Assembly: GCA_036345935.2 (NCBI GenBank)
Contig: JADWOT020000009.1
Coordinates: forward strand, 15,123,556-15,187,555
DNA length: 64,000 nt
Reading direction: 5' to 3'
DNA from: Taenia hydatigena
Lineage: Eukaryota; Platyhelminthes; Cestoda; Cyclophyllidea; Taeniidae
This document shows positions 24,278-36,900 of this stretch, one piece after another. Position 1 is the first letter of the stretch. Every line of letters starts with the position of its first letter. The position numbers and the translations under genes are program-made. The notes under the pieces were generated by a model that was not told the DNA's origin, did no database searches, and saw nothing but the letters and a program-made list of their open reading frames with translations.

Positions 24278-26683
24278 TTTAATCCTTGCGTCAAATTATC
24301 CGACGCACTTCATCTTTATCAGCCCACACATTAACCTTATAGAAACTCTGTAAATAGTCAGAATTGCTTCCGTTGAAGAACAGGAATTCTTCCTCCCTCA
24401 TTGTCTACCTTCTGTTAATACATTGAGGTCACATCCCCCGTGGACGGTGGTTGTCACTAGGTCGTGGGAGTATTTAGCTAAGTGGGAGGTCTTTTGTCTA
24501 ATAATAGCTGACCTCCGTCTTCCCCTCGGTCCCCTTGTGTTCAAGTTGCCCAAACCCTAACCAAACAAATTGTAGATGGCCACCTTTGACGAATGTCAGT
24601 CCTTTTTATTGCTGCACAAGGAAGGCAAAGGAGCTGCCCGCCATTATTTCTGCAATTGCCGCGATTAGGTGACTCGGAGAGAAAACGCTTAACCTGGTTA
24701 TCTGAACCTCACGATCACGAGGAGGTAGATGCACGTGGGGCGGGCAGAGGACGTGAGGGCATTTTCTTCCATTAGCAAGCTTACTTGCTTGCGTCTCAAA
24801 AAGGCTATAAACTCTGTAGTGATGCTTTGTTTAACCGGTAACCTAAGGCTGAAGTGTTACCGCCCGGTTGCTTAAAGAGCCTTTTACGACTCACTGTCAC
24901 CTAATGGGTGCTCACACCGGTACACCGTAATTTCTGCTACCTACCTAAAGCCGTAAAAGAAGATTTAAAGGAGATTGTTTTAGCTTACTGAAGATGGTTG
25001 CAAACCTCAGAAAATGCAGCTACAATCTCGACATCGTGCGCTCCTTCCTTCACTTCTGATTGGCCCAATATAAGGGTTGAGGGTCGCTGCCTAGCTCCAG
25101 TACTTGACTGGAGTCATCTCCGAGTACATGAGCTGTACCCTTATTTCTTAGTCGGAAGCGTCGGTAATGAAGTCATTGTCGTCGAGGCTTGTGGGTTTGG
25201 GAACTCACAAGCCTGTGAGTACACGCGCTAGACCCCGGATTTAAGCATTCGGGTTGGAAGGGGAACCCACCTACTTCACAAAGGTCTGTTAGCTTAGGGG
25301 ATTAGTGCAGAAATTTCAGTTACCACACTTACACACACGAAAAGGTCGGGCGTTCGCAACTGTTTTTTGTACCCTTAACTAAATCCGCCCACTTCTACCT
25401 TGATTCACATTAGTAGCGCGTCTCCCTGACGGTGCCCACAGCATTGAAACATTGTTTGTGTTCTAACAAAAGTCCCCAACATTCAGTTATGCCTTGTCAG
25501 GACGTCAGCAACGTCTTGTCAAAGAAATGCATGTTAATAATGCAAATGGCTTGTCTTGAAGGGGTCTAAAAACTGCACTACTAGCGCGGTGAAAAACGAA
25601 GGGGTTTCATTCACAGCTGAACATTTGATAAGAAGAGAAACCTTGGTAGTATGTTCACAAGGTAATTTTACAGGAAAGAATAACAAAACCGAAAGGATAA
25701 CATTGATTTAAGGATAGGATTGCAGAGAACCCTGTACAGTAAGCTTTCCGGGATAAGGCATTTTATCTCGAATGCAATAACAATTTAATTTTGCTCACTT
25801 TTAACGAGCTGTATTAACTTGTACCAAACAGAGCTCTCGAATTGTGAGTTAAACATGACTTGTTAAAGTTGTGCCTCATAATTTTGAATTCTGCCAATGA
25901 GAGGTATAAGAATATTAGAATCTTGAAGAGTCATTTGGTATTAATGGGAAAGTTTAAAACAATTATTTTAACGTCAAACAGCTTGTACAAGGCACCACCA
26001 ATGCATCGGACCCAAATTTCAGAAGACAATTCAAATGAAGCCTTATAATGTAAGGCTGCATCGCAACTACAATGGAAAAATATGATCTACCGTTAATATA
26101 GATTTCAGATCAACCGAAATGTTTAGAAGGATCTATATCTCATTGTCCTTCCTCGAATATCAAGCATAAACTTATAAAAGAGTTGTTAATTAAGGAAAAT
26201 AGGCTTAGAAAAACCGGAATGGGGACAATTTAACTAAATCTTTGGATTTTTTAATTTTGAGTCAAAGAAGTAGAACATCTTAAATTACAGAGTATAATTC
26301 CCAAAAATTCTTATAATTTGGCCTTTTGGTTAGTGATGATTTTATCACAGTTTTCTACATGTGTGTGTAGTATTAGACCACTTATTAAGTAACAAATGAA
26401 TTCTAGTAGTCTAAAATATATGTCAAATACACTAAAAATATCAAAGAAGCACATAAACTTTGAGTAGAATATTAGTGGGCAGTGTAGTCTTCAGAATAAA
26501 CCAATTTCCATATCTTAAATAAATTTATGTAATGAACACAAACAGCACAACTGCTTGGAATAAAAATTAGGTTAAGTCAAATAAAACAACATAGAGCATT
26601 TGCGAAATTGACTCCTTATACGTTTAATATCAAGCGCTTTGACTAAGCTGCTACCTACGGAGCTCCTTTTAAAGGTCGAGTAT
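24278..26683. other. Intergenic region between the GPCR and GAK
   Basis: No gene was recognised. The first part is the receptor 3' UTR. The last 700 bases before the GAK ATG are A+T-rich and should contain its promoter and leader, but no TATA or initiator can be singled out. A tRNA-like A-box/B-box pair followed by T6 lies at about 25283-25368. Confidence 0.5.
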
Positions 26684-29600
26684 ATGGAGGATTTTATTAA
26701 ATCAGCATTTGGTTATTTTGGGGGCCCAAGTCAGGGAGTCAAAGAACATGAGCTAGTAGGCGAATCAGTCGAAATAGGAAAAACCCACTTTCGAATACGG
26801 CGCGTAATTGCGGAAGGTATGTATCAATACATATATATTACTTTAGGCGGTTACGCGGTTGTATTTGAGGGCTATGATGCATCTCAAGGAAGGTCGTTTG
26901 CTATAAAGGTAGGTTATTTTTATTTCGTTATCTTCAGCGGCTTTTTGCACAAGATCAGGAAACTGTTAGTGTTGTAATGAACGAAATTAGTGTCCTGGTA
27001 TGCTGATATTCACGTTCTTCACTAAGCGTTTGCTCAGAAACGTCTCTCTGGACATCCGAATATTATGAAGTTTTTTGCAGTTGCTTGTGCTGGCAAAGAA
27101 AAGGGGAAGCAGGTTGGGAATGAGTTTCTCATCGTTACGGAACTGTGTTCTGGTAGGCACCTTATTTGAGACAAGCACGTTCCACCTTTGCCAATTTCTA
27201 TGCATTTATTTAAACTTATTCTAGGAGGCCCACTAAAGGACTACCTACCTCCTTCCCATCAAGGCAAGCACCTACCTCCAAACCTTGTCTTACAAATCCT
27301 TGCACAGACCAGCCGCGCCATACAGCACATGCACAAGCAGTCACCTCCGATAATTCACCGCGACCTGAAGATTGAAAACATCCTCTTGTCGGAGTCTTTT
27401 ACCATAAAATTATGTGATTTTGGCAGTGCCACGACGGAAACTTTTGCTCCTAGTGCGGCATGGTCGGCTGTTGAACGTGGCAGAGTGCAGGAGAGTGTAA
27501 GTACTGGACGGTTCATTTTAATCCGAATGCAGAGATCTGTCTATAATCTTTAAATTTACCATAACTTCGACCCATTGTGCTGCTGAATTGTGCTCCCATC
27601 ATTCTAGAACATTGGTGTTTGTTGAAATTTAGCTGGAAAAAGTTACTACGCCTATGTACAGACCTCCAGAAATGCTGGATTTGTATCTCAACTATCCCAT
27701 CAACGAAGCTCTGGACATTTGGGTGCGGATTGCCTTGTTTCATTCGCATATCTTTATTAATGTAAATTTACTAATTTTCTCCTTCTTCAAATCGGACATT
27801 TGGAATTTGAACATGTCATGCACCTTTCGATTTCTCTAATGCACGCATTATTGAAATTTGGTTAGACGATCACAATTTATGCAATTGTGCTTAGGCTTTC
27901 GGATGCATAATGTTCTACTTAGTCTGTGGATATCATCCCTTCGAAGATTCGGCAAAACTGGCCATCTTGAACGCAAATTTCAACCTCCCTCCCTGTGATG
28001 CCGGCTTTGAGCCCTTTCATAACCTGATTCGTGAGTTTCAATCGACTTATTTTGCCATTTTTGTATCCATCCCTTTTCATCATTCGTTCCATTCGCTTCC
28101 GAAAATTCTTATGAATTCCCAATTGGTTCCATGATTGACGACTTGCTAGTGGTTATCTAAACGCTTCAGTTATCATCCCGGACCGTGTTAGTCGGTATTG
28201 AGGTTGGGTTTGCTTATCCAGTACTCGGTTAAGTGAATTATCAACAAGTAGCTATTTTGTCCCACTTTTTTCTTGGGTGAAATTTCCCTGCATTTAATAC
28301 CCTTTGAAGAATATTGCAAGGGTTTTTTTTGCTGAATCTGGGTGAACCGAGGCAGGCATACTTGTCACACGCTTCTTTTGCATGAGTAAATCCCCACCTT
28401 ATTTACAATGGTAAATTTTTTACTGAGTAGTCATCTGTGGCACTTATTCTTCTCAATCCACACCGCATCCGTTTAAGCGGTAAAAATGACTTGTTTTATG
28501 TTATTGCGTGATAGCTGTTTCTTCTAGCCGAATTTCTACCATTGTCTAGTGTTCAAGCCTTTACCGTGCGTTTCTTGGCATCTTAGATGCAATTAGTGCA
28601 GTGTAGTGTATGCAGCGCATTCAGCGGAGCTTATGAAGCCAAGATTAGTGGGTTACATTCTGTAGAAATAGACATATTCTATTGGGACGGTCTCAGATCA
28701 AAGAAGGTCAGAGGTCTAAGAAATTGTCAATCGAATAATTTCTACCGCTTGATTGATGTTATCTGTTACTTTAGCCGCTCCATTGGGGGGTTTTTCCTTC
28801 GCTCTTTGTCAATGAATATTATCCTTTTTGGGCTTGAATACATGTTTAAAAAGAATTATTATCAACCCTCAGAGTGTGAGAGGAAACGGAAAGATTTGAG
28901 TTTCCAGTCTCGCATGTATATTTTTCACTATCTTCTTTTCAAACTCCCTATCATTTGGCGATTAGTGAAGAAAACAGGCTGTAGAAATGTTGAGAAGAAT
29001 GAGCTAACGCAACAGGTTTGTGCTCTTGGTAAATTCACAAGTAGTCAACACCAATAAGCTTCTCGGTTTCATCACTGTTACGAAACGGTTTGTCTTTTGA
29101 AGGTAGAAACAAAAAAGCTAGCCTTGGTTACTCTCAGCCCTATCTCATGCTTATTTTCCACCTGTCCATCTCACATGCCACCCTGTGATTGTGTGGTGCT
29201 AAGCAAATGCGAGAACAGAGAATTGGCACAGTTCAGCTGCGAGCAAGTATTGTGCTTTTAATAAATCTTTCGTCTCTTTTTTTCGAGGCGTTTCTGGTAC
29301 ACTTTCCATTTGGGTGGAGGCATGTCCCTAGTTTAAACGTCCTCGTAACCAGACCCATCAGTATACTTGAGTTATTGCCTTTTTATGAATTAAAAAGAGC
29401 ATTGTAGTTACCTTGAACCATTGCTGGCAAGTCCTCGGTTATCTACTAGCTCTCCTCTATCCATTTCTTAAGTGGTCCAAAAAGCTTGTGCTCTCCAAGG
29501 CCTTGTAAAATGTCAGTCTACCATTGTGTTCGTTCTTTGTCCCCTTATTTTAAATCCTCATCTCTCAGAATGCCGATTGAACTTGAAAGGTGTGATCCTA

Positions 29601-30940
29601 TTCTGCTTGCGTTGCGAATTGGTGTAAATCATTTCCAAAGTTGGACGGAAGCCCGATTCTTGTCAATCTTGTTGTTGTGTAGCATTTAAAGAGGGTGGAA
29701 TGTGCGGTAGCACGATCGACACATCGACTAAAAATGGGTGGACAATTCGATGAGGGATGACCCTCCATTTTTGGTCACGAAGAATGGAGAACTACGCGTT
29801 GCTATTAGCCAAATTACAGGGAGCATGGAATCGGGTGGTTTACACCTAGACATCAGCTGGGAATGGAGTGTCGTGGAGGAAGCTGCTTCGCTAGTAGGCG
29901 CTGCATAGAAATAGCCTTGGAAGGCCTTCCACTGCTTGCGATTGGAAAGGAGTTGTTTGTTGACTGATTGGCCATTACCTGTTGCCTTCCAAACTTCCCC
30001 ACTTGGATAAGCTCACAATTGACTACTTTGAAACGATCCACGGATCTGAAGCACTGCCATACTCTCGAAAGACCACGCCGGGTTGTTTGATTCCGGAGAC
30101 GGAACTTTTTGTCCTGCAAGGATTAAATTTGCGTCCCCGTGTTCTCTTTTGTGTACTAATGAGATGTATTGACTTTAAAGTGGCTTTCTGTGTCAACTCA
30201 ATTTTTAGCATAAAAGTACGCATTTAAAAAGTGTGTTGTTTGAATCACCTTGGCCTCGCGTAACAGCCACCTTTATTCATTCCTAAGTTGAGTCCGAGTA
30301 GTTCCTAACTCCTTTTTTGGAGTAACTGTGTGAGTGGATTGGTTTTTATCTTCACATAAAACTTCTGTCTCTGTTTGGCCATTGCTTTGAAAAGAAAAGA
30401 ATCGTTCTTCGGCCGGTATTTAAACACGGTGAGGGAGTCGGCTCAATGGCAATTTTCCCCCACTCCTCAATTTCTGCTGTTGTTTTTATTCCTTGTAACG
30501 ACACCAGGACACGCAACATTGTCGTCTTTACGATCCTCATTGTTCATTCAATTTTCCATGCCTATCAAAGTCTTGGCAAATTGGAGAATCTACGTCGACT
30601 GACTGCTGTAATTTTAAGATGGGTTGAGCTTTGCCAGGTTTCTCCTCAAACACCTCATGTCAAAGTTGAACGAATTGTTCTCCCATCTCCTATGTGCCAT
30701 CTTTTCAAAGCGTCCCAAATAGGCTGCTTTCAAGTCCATTCCCACATTCACCTGCCTGCCTTTCCCCTTCTCTCCACTTAGGCCAAATGTTGTTGGTTGA
30801 TCCGACCCAACGACCCAATATAAACTCTATCTACGGTGAGCTCTCCGACCTTGCCACTACTCTGAACGTCCCTGCTTTCGACTCAATCATCTTCAATGAG
30901 GAGGTGAAACGACGGCTGCGGAACTGCACGAAACCGAAAG
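26684..30940 (+). CDS. GAK: GAK exons 1-8: protein kinase domain
   Basis: The exons encode an apparently active kinase. The glycine loop is AEGGYAVVFEG and the ATP-anchoring lysine is K65 in SFAIK. The alpha-C glutamate lies in VMNEISVL. HRDLKIEN has the catalytic D170, and DFG is at 188-190 in LCDFGSATT. The activation-segment end is TPMYRPPEM, then DIW-AFGCIMFYLVCG. The WHxDL-type NAK sequence environment (LCDFGSAT, HPFEDSAKL) matches GAK closely. Introns 1 and 2 are only 30 and 29 bp (26817-26846, 26909-26937), and intron 7 is 2751 bp. Confidence 0.92.
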
Positions 30941-33900
30941 GTAGGAAATTCCTTGCCTCCTCCCTCCCCCCCCTCACCAAATCTGTGCCTTCTCGGTTCG
31001 GTTTTACTAGGCCATCATTATCAAGTTCGTTGTAAAGTAGGTGGACTTCAATTTGCATAGTCGTGAGCGCTCATTATCGTAGGTGCCACCGGCTCTCTGA
31101 CATTCTGATCCGGGCACACTGAAAACACAAATTATTTGATAGTGTTCTTTGAAGCCTATTTGGCAGTCTTTGTTCCCCCCATCGAGATCACTAAGTGGTC
31201 TGCTTTAGTCCCAAATTTGCGATCTGACGGTGTATCTGTTTATGCAACTGTTTTAATTGTGGACAAAAGGATTAGCCTCGGTTATCAGTTACGCATATAT
31301 GAGTTTATTAATTGCGTTTTTTTGAACCGCTGATTGTAGTATCCTTCACAATCTAAAATATCTCCCATCGTAGTCTTGAGCCGCTGGGGTAATTCTCATT
31401 GCAATTCGCATCAATGTTTGCATTGATCTGGCGTTGTCTCGAGGCTACGAATGGTTATGCAGTCCCAACTCGTGATGCATCAATGCTGCCCCCTTCCATT
31501 TACCAAATCAGTATAAATTGCAGACGGAAATGGGAAGATACTTCCTAGCCTTTGATAGATTGGAACCACATGGTAAAAAAGATTAACTTCATGCCGCGCC
31601 TAAACACCCACCTACCACGAACCTCTGCCAATCAGGCACGGGACTACTAGAGGCGGCTCGGTCTCAATCCTGTTTGGTTGGTTGATCTCATGTCTCCCTA
31701 ATATAATTGCTACTTTTCATTCAATGCCATTTCTGAAACAAAATGCTCTTTTTTGTGGGAGGATAATGCACTCCAGCGCTTATCACACCTTTGTTCTTTC
31801 TGGCATCACTGATGACTAATTAGCTAGGTGTGATTGACTGAACCGTATAGCATTGTGATGTGTGTATTCTAGACTTGACACACATGGAGATGAGGTACGT
31901 TAGTAACAAATAGTCTTCTTTTTTAACAGGTAAAGCAGTTTAACGGTTTTGTCGAGGGTATTGCACAAGTACTACCATCATTTATGCTGCTCATGGGATG
32001 ATGGGATTGATGGATGTATCTTAAGGTATAGCCCTTACGCTAGGTGTTGCCTCAGTTGCCTCACCTAGTTGCCGTCCGTGTTTGAAGAAATTGGCGTGTG
32101 TGTGAGAGAGAGTTTTGTCGGTATAAAGTACATTCCATCTATGTGAGTCGAGGTGTGAGTGTGCTTCGTGGTGCAACCAATGCAGCAGTGTAGACACTTC
32201 GGGATGTCAATGAAGCATTCAGCTGACGAGTGTGTACTACTTTGGGACGCCCCTTTTGAATGTTTATTTTAATCCTCGAGATGAGCTGCGTCAACGATGC
32301 AGCGAAGCCAGCCAATTATCAGTAACAAGAGTGAAAATTTCGTGGTACTGACGGAATTGAAAAAAAAGCACTAAGCTATCGGACTTTCCCCCAGTCTGGG
32401 GGACAAAGCATTGGATGCCCGTGAAGAACCAAAAAAATCTTTACTTCCGCTCTAGTTTTGCTATAATTGGATGGTACTTTTCGGTCTGATGCGAATTTCA
32501 CGAAGCAGCAGTCTCCCTCCACCCAATTCTTTTCTTGTTTTGGTGAAATGGACAAACGATCGCAATTTCTTTTCCTTCTTCGAACATGACCTCAACTTTT
32601 TAACCAATTTGTAATGGAAGCGGCTGAAAAATTCGAGGATCCGGTAGTCAAGGACTCTATCAGAGATTCCCTTCGGGACGATAAGTCTTGCTGAAGCCTA
32701 AATGATCACCAAATTGGATGCAAATTTTTGAGAAAAGTAGTAAACGTGAATGTTCACTGAAAAGGCAGCTATGGCTCGGCCACCAAGCGGGTTCATGCTC
32801 CTTCAAAACTCCATCTGATAAGTGGGTTACAGTGGGTCGAGGTTTTCTCCCAGTCATTTGGGCTGGATCGTTGGTGACTGAACACGGAAGCTCTACTCCA
32901 TCTCGTATTCGTGCCCTTCTGAAATTGTACCACATCCTGTGGTCCCATAGGACCGGGAGGAAAACTTCTCATTTAGATAACGTGATTGCTTTTTTGTGCT
33001 TCCAATGTGGCCGAATAGAGTCGATTATTTTTTCATGATAGAAGTCAAATGACTGTAGAAAGGCTGGGGGAACGTTTTATTGAGGTGTTTGCGATTTTTG
33101 TATGACAGTCCCTTTCCAGCGTCACACGCAGACTAGCGGCGCATTCCACTGTCGCAAAACCTTTCGTCTTCAGAGGCAAAAAGCAACCTTCCTTTTAAAC
33201 CGCTTTGTGGTTTGAGGTCTAGCGTTGCCTCGTAGGAATTGGACTTCCTTTCGTGGTAATGGATTGGCCTGGAAGCATAGTCTTGGGAGAATGTAGTGGT
33301 ATGTGACTCACAATTGTGAGGTAGGTAATGCGTGGATCATTTCGGGACAATCAACGGCGCGCATGGGCAATTATCGCTGCGAGGCAAAATCACGCTCCTC
33401 ATTTCCCCTACCATCATCACAAATTGGGATCAGTATGCTAAGGGAACACGGTAACCCCCAGACATTCTGAGCACTAGTCTAGGAATAGGTCTTTCTTTGC
33501 TGCCAACTGTTGATGGTTTAGTTTTTTTGGCTGCCTTTACTCGGCTGTTCACCGTAACCATTTAGATGAAATAGTCATATACCGCCTCCAAACAAAGCTA
33601 ATTCAGTCCAGACGGCCGAATTTGGAACCTCTGCCTCACCGCATTGCTTTCGCGATTTAATTCCCTCCAAGTGGTGCAAATAAACCACCTTTTCAATGGT
33701 TAAACGATCTTGTTAATGGCCGGTTGAGCAAACATTGTTAACAAAGTTGCATATCAATGCTTCTTGTTTAGAAGATGAGCGAATTGATGGAGTTGTCCGA
33801 GCACCCGCTGGACGACTCCGCTCATTGGCTATCCAAAAGATTAATAACTCATTAGTTGTGGCACTAACAAATGGGAGGAATTTTGTGGCACTTCGCATGT

Positions 33901-36900
33901 TGATTGCTTACCTAGACCCTTCAGAGCAAAATTTCCAAACCACAAAGCGTCACCTGAAATGCTTCACCTGTTTTGGGGGTGAACGTCACAGTTGATGGTA
34001 CGAAGGCTTTTTCTGATGTGCCTTCGATTTAGGCGGACTCGGTAAGTTAGTTACATGCCTCAGTTGGATGAATTATTGAGAGCGCATAGAATTAATTTCT
34101 TCACGTCCTATTCCTTGTTGTCATGACATGCGGACAAATTGCCAATGTATTGCTATATTTGCATCCTTAAGGAATTCGGTATAATGCCTAGGCATTGCTT
34201 GTTAGCAATCCACCGACCGGAGTTCCCTCCTACTGGTTTCATGCAGGAGAGCATATTAACTACAGTCAATTGGACCATAAAAATGAACAAGGGAGCCTGT
34301 AACCAGGTTCTCCTCCTACACAACGGTGCTAAGTCGTTTCGTTGGAGCTTTTTCAAACCTTCGTTGAAGCATACACCGTTGTAGTGCATAAGCTCCTCCG
34401 ACGAACGAGACACAACGTTGCCAATCCCCATTTTTGTAAATGCTCTGCCATCCAAGATGGCAATTTCCACTTGTCGCGATGTCATAGAAGGAATGCACGC
34501 AAAGAGAATGAATCTTCTAACAATCAGGCTTAGAGGTGCTAGTTTTTGCTTTCAGTCGTTTTGACAGAGTAGGGTTGGAGCCTATTTCTCTCCTATTCAG
34601 CATTCATGATTTCCTCTCAGAGGAGTCAGTAAGGAGGCACTTCCTTCCCTGCAGTGCGTTTTACAAGATAAATTTGGTGATCCTTCAAGGTGATTGTCAC
34701 TTTGTGCTTCTCGTAGGTGTTAGTCTGAAGGCGTTTTTGCACATCAGGTTGTTGCATCGTTTCAAGCAAAGAGGAATCGCACGTGGTTGCTTGGTGTCCA
34801 AATCGTGGACCTTTCCGTCTGCAGTTTACAGTAGAACACAAAAGCAGTCTTCCAGAGATGGGATAACACGGACTTGGAAATGTTTAAGGGGTTAGCGACA
34901 TCTCAGCACTTTAATGGTGTCTCTTCTCTTGGGGAGTGTTGCGACGCAAAAGCCTTCTTCACGTCCTAGGTGGCTTAGGAGCTTCCAATGACGAGTTTAC
35001 CTTCCCACTTTCTGTTGCAGAAGCAAACCAACGTTTTCAACACTCAGCACTGTAGCGCACTGGTTAATCGTGAACCAGCTAATCCCTCTTTGATGCCTTG
35101 CATCTTTGGGGTATACTGAGTTCCTCTTCAATTCTGAATCACGTGGGCTTGAAGAATCCGATTACACTGAATACAGACGAGCATTGAACTGTGAGGCTGG
35201 CCTACGCATGTCTATATAGTGCTTTCTTGTAAGCGACAGCATTTATTCTGCAAGCTCGCACAGCGAAGACCACGCACCTACATTCTCCCCTGATCTCGTC
35301 GCATTAAATAAATTAAAAATTCACTGCTCCCTGTATAAGCCGGTGGTGGTTTGGAAGCAGAGACTTGATTTTACGATGATACGCATTGGTCTGCTGATGA
35401 GGGAGGCGATCAGGCCTCTAAACTTATCCTGCCATATCTTGCAGTCATGCGCGCATCAGGATGCTTCAGCCACTGGTTCTGCCTGGAGAAGCCGCAGATT
35501 CTGGCTATTCACGTGTTCAACTGGCTCAGTAAATGGGAGAAGTGTTTAATAATGTAATGCCAGTTACTTGTTTAAAAACTTCCTCCTGCACTGCTTGAAT
35601 TAATCCCTGGGAAGAACAGTTGTTGTTGATCTAGCAGTTTTCTTCTCCGGCGTGCAGTTGTGTAAGCATGCGAAGTAAATGGGTGGTCTTTGGAAGGGCA
35701 AAAAACTGCTTAAAATCCGATCCCCTGTCTTCTTTACACACTTTCATGACTTGTCACCGTTGATCAGTCACGCTTCTACCAATTGGGCATGATTTTGGAA
35801 TTCAGTAACTGACCTTCTAAACAATGCTTTTGTGGCTTGTCCAATGTATCCTTTCACGACCCAACTAGGGGAACCAGGGGCAAAGAAAAATAGGTGAATT
35901 TCTTCCTTCCAGACGCACACGGTGCTACTCCTTCCACTCCTTCCTCCTTTGAGGCGTCGTCTCCTATTCCGCCCTCAGTTCCGCCGAGTCGACCTTCAGT
36001 GGGGCCTGGTGTGAACGCCTACCGCAACGCCCGACGCCACTGTCCACCCTCCCCAACCAATGGATCCGTCTCTTCCAACGATTCGGCTGAGATGCCAGAG
36101 CGATCGCCCAGTGGGGTGCTGGGTTTCCTCAAGGGCAGTGCAGGCCATTTAATCAAGAATATTCGAGAGACGTCGTCCAGAGTAATGGAAGCGGTGACTG
36201 CGTAAGTTAAGCCAGCTCTCCTGGACTTTGGATGTTCTGTTCTCTGTCCTTTATCACGATCACCGCCTGACCCCGGCATCATAAATAATTTATGTTTACC
36301 ACTATCTGCGGTAAGTCGTGTCGTAAACAGATTATGCAAGGCTTTGAGTCGATTCGGTAAAAGCCTTGGTAGCGGACGTGTATGATAGGAATGTGACTCG
36401 GCCTCGATTTTTTTGGCTTTAAATCGCCTGTGATGCTTTTAGCAGTGCTTCGACACCAAGTAAACTCGCAAATGCCAATACAAATTTATGTTTTGTTATC
36501 GTCTGGAGACACTTACCCAGGGAACGTTCTCCCTTGGTTGCTTCGCTGTTGGCCGCAGCGATCATTTGCGTGCACTAGCGACTGGGAAATGTGGGCTTTT
36601 GCAAGTTAGGCATGAACCTGTGGAATGTCATTGAGTGTCTCTCCACAACGCTGACTGGCCAAAGTGGTATCAGTTGGTGAATGAAAGTGATGGACTAGGG
36701 CACTTCAGGTCTAGTTCTCATTTTCAAACGATGAAGCAGATCCCCATCGTTGACTTGGGTTCTCCGTGCAATTTACGAGGCTTGAGCCTTCCTCCCAAAA
36801 GTGAACTTCAAGTCCAAAAACCATCATTAGTTTCCTAAACTGAAGTAAAGTCGAGGTATAATAGCCTGATTGAAATGCCAGGGTTCGTGTATCCTAGTAA

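Noticed and set aside
28587..29057. 156-codon open frame in GAK intron 7
   Set aside because: No recognisable motif, and it lies inside an intron whose borders are fixed by the kinase exons on either side.
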